Assembly: GCF_001186125.1 (NCBI RefSeq)
Contig: NW_014040452.1
Coordinates: forward strand, 14,424 to 46,923
Source: Sphaeroforma arctica JP610
Taxonomy: Eukaryota; Opisthokonta; Ichthyosporea; Ichthyophonida
Direction of reading: 5' to 3'
DNA: 32,500 nt
Under the pieces are notes generated by a model that worked only from the letters and a program-made list of their open reading frames with translations, had not been told where the DNA came from and did not search any database. Made by a program: the position numbers and the translations under genes. Shown in pieces: positions 1-10,355 of this stretch (its first letter is position 1; each line of letters starts with the position of its first letter).

Positions 1-488
1 ATATATATTACAATTGCAATTGCGATTCATGTGTGAGACGTGTGAGACGTGTGACACTGAGTCCACGTGTGGACATGTATGTATGAGGGTAAGTTTGGAA
101 TGTGCATATTATACGTAACACATGGTGGCATGTTGTAAACTTAGGGCTTAGTTAATGTAAGCCAAGAGTTTGCATACATAAAACTGAGTTACTATATTTG
201 AGTATGAGAAATTAAGTTAACTTAAAAGTAAACTTTAAAATAGCGTAAAACATATAGATGATGGCGACAGTATTTAGAAGGGATATCATCGTTGAGGGCT
301 CAGCTAGTGTCCATAGGGAAATAACCTGTTGCAGGAGCCATAAGGGCGTGGGCTGGCGTATATAGGCAGAACCTGTGAAGACTGAATGCAGGTTAGTTCC
401 CAATGGACTACAAGTTATATTAAATTGTCACACCCATATACAGTAGCTTACTTTGATGTATACAAACTGTTGGCTTACGTGAACTAAG

Positions 489-527
<39 letters not shown>

Positions 528-690
528 ATATATAGATATAGATATAGATATAGATATATTTTCTGCTGTTAATGTTGTAAAACACGCGCAGCGGCAGAAC
601 GGGCTGGGTTCTCTCTCGGTAACATGAGATCTGCGACTATTTCCCCCTAATCTTATCTATATAGCTGTTATACTCAAACCTTGCGCACAG
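1..690. other. Left flank, probably ASTE1 intron or 5' region
   Basis: No coding exon could be supported here. The ASTE1 exon that begins near 691 follows an acceptor-like CACAG and starts inside the protein, so an upstream exon carrying the family's MGI-GL-type N-terminus is needed. I found no ATG followed by a fitting sequence in these 690 bases, so that exon probably lies outside the window. The stretch also holds the simple repeat at 489-557. Confidence 0.5.
489..557. repeat. TA and GATATA microsatellite
   Basis: An uninterrupted TA run of about 30 bp is followed by TATG steps and then four GATATA-like units. It is simple-sequence DNA of low complexity with no sign of function. Confidence 0.9.
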
Positions 691-3600
691 AGTGGTCGTG
701 GACGGTTCTGCGTTACTGCATCGCTTATTCTTCCAGCCAAGGAGCTCTACGCCAAGCAATTTGTGCGATTATGGGTGTACGCCGGATCTGTTGCACAAGC
801 GGACGATCAAGGTTGTGTCGGCTCTTGTGACGACGAATGCTCAAGTGTACGTGGTCATGGACGGGGTAAGTATTCAAAGGCATTGCGTGTGCGTGTGTGT
901 TTAACAGTTGTACCGTAGTAAGAGTGGTAATACATACACGAAGTCTACTCAATACGTGTGTGCAAAATGGGTATATACTTTTGCAATTAAAGTTGGAGGC
1001 ACCGCCACCATCTGGTATATAGTTTCTGGTTCCACCAATATGTGAAGGACGTATGCAAGCATCGTACTGGTGTATAGGGTACGAATGACGTTGTAGTACT
1101 TCCAGTAAGATGTTTGTACATGCTTGTGTCTATCATGTGAAAGCAGTGTATATCTCATGTTCCAAGCAACCAGAGTTTATCCCGAGGCCGCGAGTAATAT
1201 AAAAGCGGTTTTAACCGTAACCTTGTATATGCTATACCTAATTCTATATCCAGAAGTACCATGCAAGTTCTCGCCCCCAATATAACATTGACTGCATTCG
1301 CTGCAGCGAGTGTACTGATGCAGGTACACCTCGTGGTGCGGTTTAGTTCGGACCCCAATTGCTTTGCGATTCCTTATTGTCAGTATTTGTCATCACAGTG
1401 GTGTCTATTTTGATTTGACTGTTCATTCATTTCAGTCCGTGTTATAGTCTTGAACGATACTCAGTGTGCTTTGGTGATCAATCGATTGTGTACCTGCACT
1501 CTTTAATCAAGTTTGAGTCTATACTGTTTACGTAGTGGCGGAAACTTATCCATCTACTCATGCCTCTCCTATCTGACACTTCACAGATATCCCCCGTGTC
1601 GAAGGCCAAAGAAAGAGTCAAACGGAGCAACCACAAGCTACGGGATACCCTAGCGGTGGCTAACAAGGTGTCTTCGCGTCAAAGAGACGTCAATTTGAGC
1701 GCGTTTGCCAATTGTCGCGTGCTGCCGGTATGGGCCCGGCGAACGTTTGTGCAGACAATACTCTCACACTTTCCCGCCCAAGGACGAGTGTGTCCGTGCT
1801 GTAAAAAGGACGTCAATCCGACAACCAAGCACGACAAAGACACGACGGCAACGCCTGAGGTCAGGGCGTCATCAACAGAAACTCTTGCGCACCCTCAGCC
1901 TAAGTCCAAAGGGGAGAGAAATAAATACACGAAGTCTGCAAAGTCTGACATGAGCACACCTACCACCACCATCAATTGTGCCAGCACAGATACCTATTCA
2001 AAGGCAGATGGAAGGCCACACACCTTGAGGCGTACACACACCCGTGCCCGTGCATGCGGGAACATGCTCAGGTGCGACCAGAGCAGTGTGCGCGTGTACA
2101 TGGCAGACGGTGAAGCTGATGGACTTGTGGCCAGTGTGGCTATTGCGCTTGGCGCCGTAGTGCTCAGCAATGACAGTGACTTCTACATATACCCGGTCAT
2201 CAGTCATGGCTATGTGCCGCTGTCGACTCTGCAGATAGGTACGTTTGTGCTGCTACGCTTTTCATTTCAGTTGTTTATATAGGCACGTTGTATGGAATAT
2301 CTACTTTTCATTGAGCAGCAAGTAAGCCCATAGTGCTTAGCTATAATAGCGCAGCCGTAATAGCGACTTCTACATGTACTTAGTGTTTAGTTATGGTTGC
2401 ATGTCGCTTTCGACTCTGCAGGCAGGTAATTTTGTGTTGTAAGTCTTTGGTTCGTCTCTTACGTGTATAGACATAAGTATACATAAAAATAGCTGCGCTT
2501 TTAATTAGGCCGTTATAGTCGGTTATTATAGCGATATCTACATACACGCCGTGGTTTGTCATAGCAATGTGCCGTGATCGACTCTGCAGATACGTACGTT
2601 TGTGATGCATTTTTTTTTCGTCGGTTCGGTTATTTTATATATACGAGTGATGGGATAGTTTCTTTTCATGTGGGTGAGGTGTTCAGCAACATTAACTTTT
2701 ACATGAACTAGGTGGTCTAGAATAGCTAAGCACCGCTATCGACTCTGCAGAAATGTGATCTCGGCATGTTTTCCGAGGACGTATAATTGGCCAAACGTTT
2801 TATGTGTACTCTTGTATTGAAAGCGACTCAGGCTTGTTGTATTGTTATAGACCTTCGTAATTTCAAACGAACATTTCTGCGATATTGAGTCGAGACAGCA
2901 GTGGCACTTTTCGGGTTCATTTCGAGGTTTGCTTCAACATAATTCGAGGTTGATGGGGTGACTACGTGGTTTATGGTAGTGAAGTTGTTCGTATTGGTTG
3001 CGGCTTCTACTTACATCCATAACTCCTTACTGGCATTGATTGTGTATCTATATTTTATGTTGTTATTGGAGTTAGTAGATGTCACTTTTGGTATATATCC
3101 AATTGAATCATAGTATCGACAAGATGAGTGTTCGTTCTGAAATAGTTGCGTTGTATTGTCATTCTTATGACTCTCTGGCCCAATCAGCTGTAGGATAAGT
3201 ATGGGACATAGACATGAGTTTCAGTATATGCGCCTGCCCATCAGGCTACACCTCAGGGCTGCACTATAGATGACAGTTCCGCTAAATAGCATATGCGTAT
3301 CCTCGCCTAGTTTATTCACGTATACACACTTAAAACAAGTATATACCTGGTAACTAGTATGCTTGTATATATATATATATGTATATCGTTAAACAGCTAG
3401 TGACACTGATGGTAAGGTGCATGTCACCGGAGTTCAGTACTTTCCGCAAACGCTGGCGAAGCATCTTGGACTGGACTTGTCCGATCTCCCGCTTCTCGCA
3501 AGTATGTATTAGTCTATACCCAAAGGGGTATGTGCATGCGTGTTCTATGTATTTCTATGTATTTGAGTGCATGCCCATGCTGTGTGCAGATACTCGTATC

Positions 3601-6600
3601 TCATGAAGATAAATCTGGACTGTCGAACATTCAGTATAGAGTATTTGCATAGCCGTGACACTATCAGAAATTTTAGGACGGAGTTCCCTATTCAGGAGTA
3701 TTCTACCCGCACTCGATGTTTCGGATGTGGTATTTGCGTGAAAGAATACATATATATGTATATAATACATATGCACTTGTTTGTACTTAGGCATTTGTAT
3801 TTGCTATTATGGGTCATGTTTTTGGTTCCACTTAAATAATAATTTTTTTCAGTATTATATGAACCATCGATTAGATACTGGGGTTCCAAATAATTGTTTC
3901 TTTCTTTCGATTCTGGCTATTTGAGTCACATTACGTTTTCATGTCCTACTGTACAATTGTTTGTTTTAGAGCGCACTCCTTAGTCTCGGCAGTCTTGCTG
4001 TTGCAGAATCTGAGGATTGCTGCGTACCTGAATAGCACATAAATATGCATATATATGCGCGTACGCGTGCACTTACATCCCATGCGAATTCGTACCTATA
4101 TGTTTTTACATACCCGTTTACTCACACCAGCAGCTGCTTGGAAGTATATGCCCCTAACATTCTACCTACCTCGCCTGGTGCAGCGCTATGTGGGACAGAC
4201 TATGTGGATGACGATATCTCGGACGAGATGCATGACCACATTGTCAAGCTGTATCCGTGCACAGGCCGTTCCACGAGGCTAGGCAAGGTCATCGGGAGTG
4301 TAGCGACATTCATACTGTCCTGCGGTCAAGCCAATGTCGGTCTCCATGCTGACGGAGAAGTAGACGGAAATAAGGATCAAAGTAGGGTTTTAGATATGAA
4401 AAGTACGAATGTAAAAGATTCGGAGGTCAGTGACTCGGCACGTGATATAGTGGTTCAAGTTGCATTGGCCCTACTGAGTGTGGGGGTGCGAGAGCGGGCG
4501 TCGAGAAATTACACAGCATCTCTGAACGAATACAATTTACCCGCACATCTGCCATATGAAGCTGTAGTGGAGTCGCCTACATGTGCGCAAACCAAGTCTT
4601 CGTTGAGGCTCAACATTGTGCCAATAGATACGTCACCACACCAGGCGGTTGAAAAAGGTACTAGGTCAAAGCAGGCGCAGGACATGTTCTGCATTGCATG
4701 TGGCACTTCGGGGGTAGCACAGAACGGACTCAAACATACAACTAGCTGCTCGAGCATCTCGGAAGGGCTCCATGAAACTCGCATACAGAGCTCAGAGCTC
4801 AGCAATCGCAAAGAGCGTGTAGGCCCCATGTCGCGAACTACAACCCCTCCTGTGCCTACCACCATTGCCGTCTCGTCGACTGCGGCGGCTTGGGTGAAGC
4901 GATTGAAAGACAATCTGGGAGACGAGGCTAGCCGGGTATTAGAGCACAAAGGAGCGTATGAGAGCAATGCACAAGTGTGCACGGATGTGGAGATGGATGT
5001 GAAAGGGAGACTAAGCGTGCGACAGATAGTGTCAAAGTCGGGCACAAAGGAGAAGCATACGGCACACGACGAGATAGACGATATCTTCAATGTCCGTATG
5101 GGGTCTAGTAGCAGATCACAGAGAGGTGTTCCGGGTGCGGCTATATCCGGTGCGTCTGAAGACACTGAACGCACAACTGATAGCAACAAACCAGTTGTGT
5201 GCACTCGTGATGAAGGACACGGATTGTTCCTTGGGAACGAGGGTATGTGCACGTGTAATGGTGTGTGCTGCGGAAGTGTCGAGTGTGATACAGTGGAGTC
5301 CCTCATGCACTCGCTGGCTATCACTGATGACAGCGAGGAAGTGCCGCAGAAAACATCACATCTGAGCGCTACGCCTGCGATCGCTGGTAGTAAGCCCAAC
5401 GAGAAGCATATAGTATCGCCGGTACATTCACCTTCACAGTCACATGCGATATCCGGTACAACTTCGCAGTGTGAGGAAAACGGTACCATGGCAACCGATG
5501 CTATAGGTGACGAGTCCCAGATCTACTCAGTGCTACACCTGCTGCCGCGCAGTATGCGAGGGTTGGTGCGGCACGCACGGGTGAACGCGTGGGCGGTCGA
5601 AACGCTGATCTTGGGTGAGTTGATACGTAAATGTGATTGCTATTACGCATGTGTAACCGTGATAGATCACCTGTAAAGAGTGATGCCTTGTTGTCACAAA
5701 TGACCAAAAGGTTCTTTGTGCGCATTGTTACTACGTTGAAGGGAGTTCAGTTCCCACGTCTGAACATGGCTTATATGACCCAGTCTCGCTCACGGGGCCA
5801 TGGAGTCCATGCCGAAATATTGTACTGTAACAATGTTAGTTGGTGGCTATTATGGTGCGGGAGAGCATCATATAGTTTAGGTTTCATGTTTCTCACAAGA
5901 CTGTAAGAGCTACGTACGTTCTGTATATGATCTGATACCAAAAAGTTAATTTTTTACCTTGAAATTGGATCCAGGATTGCCTTTTTGGCCCCCAATTGGA
6001 GTTGAGAATCCGACTCGATCGTCTGCGTGGGAATGCACTCGTGAGCCTAGAAGTGCTTGGTTTCGGGTACTGAAAGGATTCATACCTAGCATCCAAAGTG
6101 AGAACAATAAGCTGAAAGAGCGGGAAGGCACTACTGTGCAGGTCCCATCGGAGAAAGCATCAAGTCCTTTTCAACAATCAATTGTGTATGCGTGCGATGA
6201 GAAGAACTCAATTGCACCACCAGAATGGTGTACAAAATTACAAAATTCTGATATACCGTCGATTGTGTACGAGTACACGCGCCACAAGTCGTCCATGCGG
6301 TGGGCGCGCATTTCTATTGCAACTGGACAACCATGTGAAGCGCAAGAGACCGACGATGGTATGAATACAGAGTCTAATGTGAACAATGACACACACCCGC
6401 ACACGCACATGCTCACGGACAAGCAAGCGACCATGACCATAGCGGAGGAAGCCAAGAATGCGGTTAGAACGGTGGAGTGTGTGTCGTCGGTAATGAGCGG
6501 TGCCTTGGAGATTGTGCACACACGATCGCAGGCAACTCGTGTGCGTCTGTTAATGAAGATTCTAAGCGTGGAGAAAAAAGCAGAGAGTCTTCTGAGCGAG

Positions 6601-7665
6601 TTGGCATACATACACAGCCATGATAGTAATGCAGATGAAGCAGGTTTGGGAAGGTTGAGCGCGAGTGATAAGCCGTCTGTATCCAAGAATGGCCTAAAAA
6701 ATGCATCCTCCCATGAGCGGCAACAAGAGCACAGTCAGACACTTGCTAATTCGAATGCGAAGAGTGCACCGCGTGAGATCTGTCCTGATACAGTCTATGA
6801 TAGGGTACATAGAGACGGCGATGGGCCTGGGGATTTCGGTGTTTTTGAAGGGCAGGGGATATGTATACTAGCACTACTGTCGCTAATTGCACACAGTGAT
6901 GTGGACGTGAGCTTCTGGCAGGCGCGTGCGTTGTTAAGTGCGAGTTACTGCACCCACGTGCATGCGCAGGAAACAGTAAGCGCTACCACGGCCACGAACA
7001 ACCAAACACAGTCCCGCAAGGAGAGGAGAAAAGGATCAGGTAGTGCTAAGATTCCGAACATCCCAAGACCGGAGATTGACCTCATACACTTGCACACACA
7101 GTTTCTGAACATGCTGTCGTTGGCGGTCGATATGGGTGCGTTGCTACAAACGGGACTTGTTGTACCGGTGCTGCACAACGTGGGGATTGCGTCGCTTCCT
7201 AATACCATCTGGCATCTGCAGCAGAGTAAGGCACGACATATCAAGTCAACGAAGAAGAAGGCTAAGCTTTCGATGGCGGCTACTGCCGAATCAATAGGTG
7301 TTTCGAGCACTAATCACCAAGACAATAGTCTGGAAGGGTATGCGAAGCATCCTAATTCTAGCTTATCTCAGCGATTTGCCGCACTGGAAACCCACACGGC
7401 CAGCCGTTCCAGCAACGAAGCGGATGACCGGCCTTCGAGTGATGATTGGTTGCGACTAGGTCTAAACAGATGTGACTTGCAGGTGGCTGGACAACCAAGA
7501 AACATGCATGTGTCGGTGGGAAAACGCACACATACTGGCGCAGAAATGTATGGGGTTAGCGATGAGTTGCTGAGACCTCTGTGTATTGAATGTCGAGCTG
7601 ATGCGAAATTAGAGGCCAGTGTGAGAACTGCTTTGTTATATCTTGTGTCAATTTGTACACAATAA
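691..7665 (+). CDS. ASTE1: Protein asteroid homologue (ASTE1-like XPG/FEN1-type nuclease), 5' end missing
   Basis: Exons by splice phase and homology: 691-865, 1587-2238, 3397-3501, 4184-5614 and 5975-7665 (the last acceptor may be off by one base). They join in frame to about 1,350 codons. Residues of the XPG nuclease fold are all present: VVVDGSALLHRLF (Asp at 701), VYVVMDG (Asp at 860), GEADG (Glu at 2112, Asp at 2118), SNDSDF (Asp at 2172 and 2178), and LLATLCGTDYV split over the exon 3/4 junction (Asp at 4198). GYVPLSTLQI and FPQTLAKHLGLDLSDLPLL also match ASTE1 in order, and C-terminal blocks near 5590-6060 and 6850-7200 align with the ASTE1-specific tail. Human ASTE1 is about 680 residues, so this version is about twice as long, mainly through Ser/Thr-rich, low-complexity insertions in exons 2, 4 and 5. 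Human ASTE1 has been reported as a structure-specific nuclease acting on overhangs in double-strand-break repair. That role is inferred here. The missing N-terminus is presumably upstream. Confidence 0.85.
2150..2760 (+). repeat. Tandem decayed copies of the ASTE1 exon 2 tail
   Basis: The end of exon 2 (from about 2150, encoding SNDSDFYIYP to STLQI, plus the start of the next intron) recurs three more times in the following intron. The shared anchor GACTCTGCAG begins at 2225 (real exon), 2412, 2580 and 2741, so the period is 187, 168 and 161 bp. Each copy also keeps matches to the upstream part (for example TTCTACAT-like and TGTCAT/TTATGG-like words), and the first three copies keep the intron start after the anchor. 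The copies contain stop codons in the exon frame and no longer read as coding, so they are fossil exon duplications and the count of complete exons is one. Confidence 0.75.
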
Positions 7666-7666
7666 A
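7661..7666 (+). promoter_or_regulatory. Poly(A) signal overlapping the ASTE1 stop codon
   Basis: The hexamer AATAAA includes the TAA stop (7663-7665). If it is the signal used, the 3' untranslated region would be only about 15-30 bases. No other AATAAA follows until about 8106. Confidence 0.45.
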
Positions 7667-7974
7667 TTATAGTCCTTTCATCCGATAGAATACTGTGATA
7701 TTGCATTTCACACAATTGAATGCTTCTCCTTGCATGAGCACAAACTCGACTAGTACCACACGATTTGTGATTACAATGGAAGGTACACGGGTTTCGAGAC
7801 TGTTAAAAATGTTCGCTGTGAACTCTGGTCTGCATTCATGGGAGATGGAGTACCAAAGAAACGAGGTCTCTCATGTTACGTCAAAACGGACAACTATTAC
7901 ATTGGCGAATACAAGTATCCTTAGAACAAGCACTCATATACTATAAAGCCCTGGAAAGAGTCTTACTAAGACGA

Positions 7975-8250
7975 GACTAAGAACTAATTCTACACTTTCG
8001 AACACTGATCAAGTTCTCACGAGTTCTATACAATGAACTCTGCTACCATGTTGTCATCGCTACCATTTGGTATCGGAGCACACTACTCTGTGACAAAATA
8101 ATCTGAAATAAACACCTTGACCTACCTCACAAGAAATTCGCTGCCATGATAAACGCCTTTACGATTTGACTATTTAGTTGTATGCTCCTATTTGTACAAA
8201 TCGTCAATATTTATTTTTAGCATGTATTGAAATCTGCTCGCGCTATTCAT
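7975..8250 (+). repeat. Copy 1 of a diverged direct repeat (partner about 9080-9330)
   Basis: This stretch aligns by eye with about 9080-9330 at roughly 65-75 percent. Shared words in the same order are CTACACTT-CGA-CACT (7990 and 9094), GAGTT-TA/GATACAATGA, CCTACCTCAC (about 8121) against TCTACCTCAC (about 9183), and GCC-TTA/GACTTGACT (about 8157 and 9248). The shift varies from about 1,060 to 1,105 bp, so indels have accumulated. Its origin is unknown: a segmental duplication or two copies of an unidentified element. Confidence 0.5.
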
Positions 8251-8355
8251 AATTCCATATAGTAGTGCTTTAAACTAGATGTGCATTAATCTGTGAAGGC
8301 GTTGCTACAGCGTCCTTGAGTCTACGTCATGCCATGGAGTCTAAGTAACTATTCA

Positions 8356-8503
8356 GTGGGGAGGCACAGAATAACTGACAAGATTTGTGAAATTATAGCG
8401 TCCGTATTGTTTTACAAAGTCGAATTGCTTTATCGGTGGGGAGACAGGACCTTGACTGACAAATTTGTGAAAATATAGCGTACGTATTGTTTTGAAACCA
8501 TGC
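8356..8503 (+). repeat. 80-bp tandem pair
   Basis: GTGGGGAG starts at 8356 and 8436. Both copies continue with AACTGACAA or GACTGACAA, then TTTGTGAAA-TATAGCGT and CGTATTGTTTT. The period is 80 bp, with two copies in the intergenic region. Confidence 0.7.
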
Positions 8504-9079
8504 GGAAAACAGATAAAGTCCAGGTGGCGGCACAGTGCAACACTACATAATGCTTTAACAGTGTACAGTTGTCACTCTCTAACCTCTCTAAACGTTTAGA
8601 TGCTTTAATATAGAAGTTGACTTTTCAATGTTTAACGGATTATTCTTTAGCGTTATAACGTATTTTAGAATAATTTGACCTGTATATTGTGACCTGAATA
8701 GTGCACCTATTCTAACAATTTTGGTCTCGATATTTGATATCAAAATGTGTTGTCAGGACAAAAGTCTTGGATGTGTTTGCCTATTGCCAGACCTGCAATT
8801 TGGCCCCACTAAAATAAATGGGACACTCAAATGGAAGTATAAGTTTAATTGCCGATGTTTAGCGGATCATTTGTTTGCGTTGCAACTTACAACGATAAAT
8901 ATGACCTAGAAGATACGCCCAAAAGAACCCTTTGGCTTTTTTAAATCCACTCTGGCCTCACCTCATAGCGCCCCATGGTGAATTGTTGACTGGATATATT
9001 GTTTTGAATTCTAAATCTGTTTTAAACCAGAACACGTATGTGAATAAGGCGTAAATACTAAATACTAAACAAGAGTGTG

Positions 9080-9330
9080 CCTAAAAACCAATCCTACACT
9101 TCCGAGCACTAGTCCAGTCTTCGTGAGTTTGATACAATGAGCCCAAGTATCATATTCACGCGGGGAAGTGAATATAATAAATATCTACCTCACAATACTA
9201 TTGTTTAAACACAATTTCGATTGGTGCGAAGTTGGCCGTCGTAAAAGCCTTAGACTTGACTGTCGAGCTACATGCTCTTCCTAGTAGAAATCCGATGTAA
9301 AACAGGGTCAATAAATTACATTTATACTTC
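9080..9330 (+). repeat. Copy 2 of a diverged direct repeat (partner about 7975-8250)
   Basis: Partner of the repeat at 7975-8250, same orientation. The clearest block is CTACACTTCCGAGCACT at 9094. The divergence suggests an old event. Confidence 0.5.
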
Positions 9331-9936
9331 TCTACATTGAACGGTGAGGTCGGCCACCATCGCCAACAAGAGCTTGCATTCAAACAACACTCGTATGTGC
9401 TCAAAATAGCGTCTCTGATCATTATCGATGTAATATGTATCAAAGTGCAGAAAAATGTGTAGTAGCCTGTTCATACCCGAGGTACGGACTGTTATACCAG
9501 GAAGAGGAACCAGAGGTCGGAGCAGTGTACCAGTGTAGACGACTCTACGGTATGGATCCCACTTATGGAGTCAAATGTAGTATAACGTATAGTTGTAGGT
9601 ACTGTGAACTGATACACGGATAAGGATCAATCCCACTGTTATGAATAGCATGTGTCGCAACGCTTCCTAGCAGAAAATAGCGAAGTCAGCCGCGCAGCCA
9701 TGTCATATGTGTACCACTGCCCTCAGATATGTCGGACAATCTGAGTCGGGCTCAGATGCTTCTGACATACCATCATTGTTCTTGGAAATTGCTGCACCTA
9801 TGTTCATAGCAGTCGTACTCCTTGAAACTGTAGCTCGTAAGTCGTACATATCTACACACATTCACGCTCTCCAATCCGCTGGATGCTCACATCAATCGCC
9901 GCAATCTGAAATTACTTTGCGCAGATGTAGCTCCAT

Positions 9937-10065
9937 CGCATCCTCTTACACGCATCTGATTCCAAAGCCATCACCCACTCGCTAGCTCGGTATACGAAAT
10001 ACGTCATTTGACACCGTAAAATAAATCCATTTGACACGCATCCTCTTGCAGGCATCTGATACCGA
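9937..10065 (+). repeat. 100-bp tandem pair
   Basis: CGCATCCTCTT-CA-GCATCTGAT occurs at 9937 and 10037. CATTTGACAC also occurs twice, at about 10004 and 10028, so the interval looks locally duplicated. Confidence 0.6.
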
Positions 10066-10355
10066 TGATAATCAACCGCGCCGTACGCCTACATCGGGGT
10101 GTATGCATGCACATATTCTTTCCAGAGAAACGCGACCAAGTAATCCCTGCCCCTCACCCCCCGGCTATCTGGGTAGTATGATTCCTGCTCTGTTCAGATC
10201 AATATCCCGACCATCCAGTGGGATGGTACTTTTGTGTCACCGCCTGGTTAATTGATGTATATGCCACCCTTAATATCTGGTGAATAGTACAAATTTTGCA
10301 ATAACTCTTCCACCTACTACTTTTGAATTCCTGGGGCTCTGCACTAAATCCACAC

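Larger units (their letters stand above)
7667..10355. other. Intergenic region with diverged duplications, no gene recognised
   Basis: Short open frames occur (for example about 7695-7946, 9435-9623 and 9707-9985), but none shows a recognisable domain, and none has convincing splice partners. Much of the stretch is made of old repeats, listed separately: a pair about 1.1 kb apart, an 80-bp tandem pair and a 100-bp tandem pair. A further weak pair is 8600-8690 against 8820-8910, sharing a GTTTA-CGGAT core and a TTTGACCT/ATGACCT end. I see no RNA gene. Confidence 0.55.

Noticed and set aside
1536-1586. Upstream acceptor (TACGTAG) for ASTE1 exon 2
   Set aside because: Also in phase, but the acceptor at 1586 has a better pyrimidine tract (CTCTCCTATCTGACACTTCA then CAG) and gives a better match to the family after VVMDG.
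3379-3606. Open frame starting at 3379
   Set aside because: Wrong frame over ASTE1 exon 3; the neighbouring frame gives FPQTLAKHLGLDLSDL, which matches the family.
4509-5489. 326-codon open frame on the minus strand
   Set aside because: It lies wholly under ASTE1 exon 4 and is explained as an antisense shadow; the plus strand carries the conserved family sequence.
6171-6686. 171-codon minus-strand frame
   Set aside because: Antisense shadow of ASTE1 exon 5, no domain of its own.
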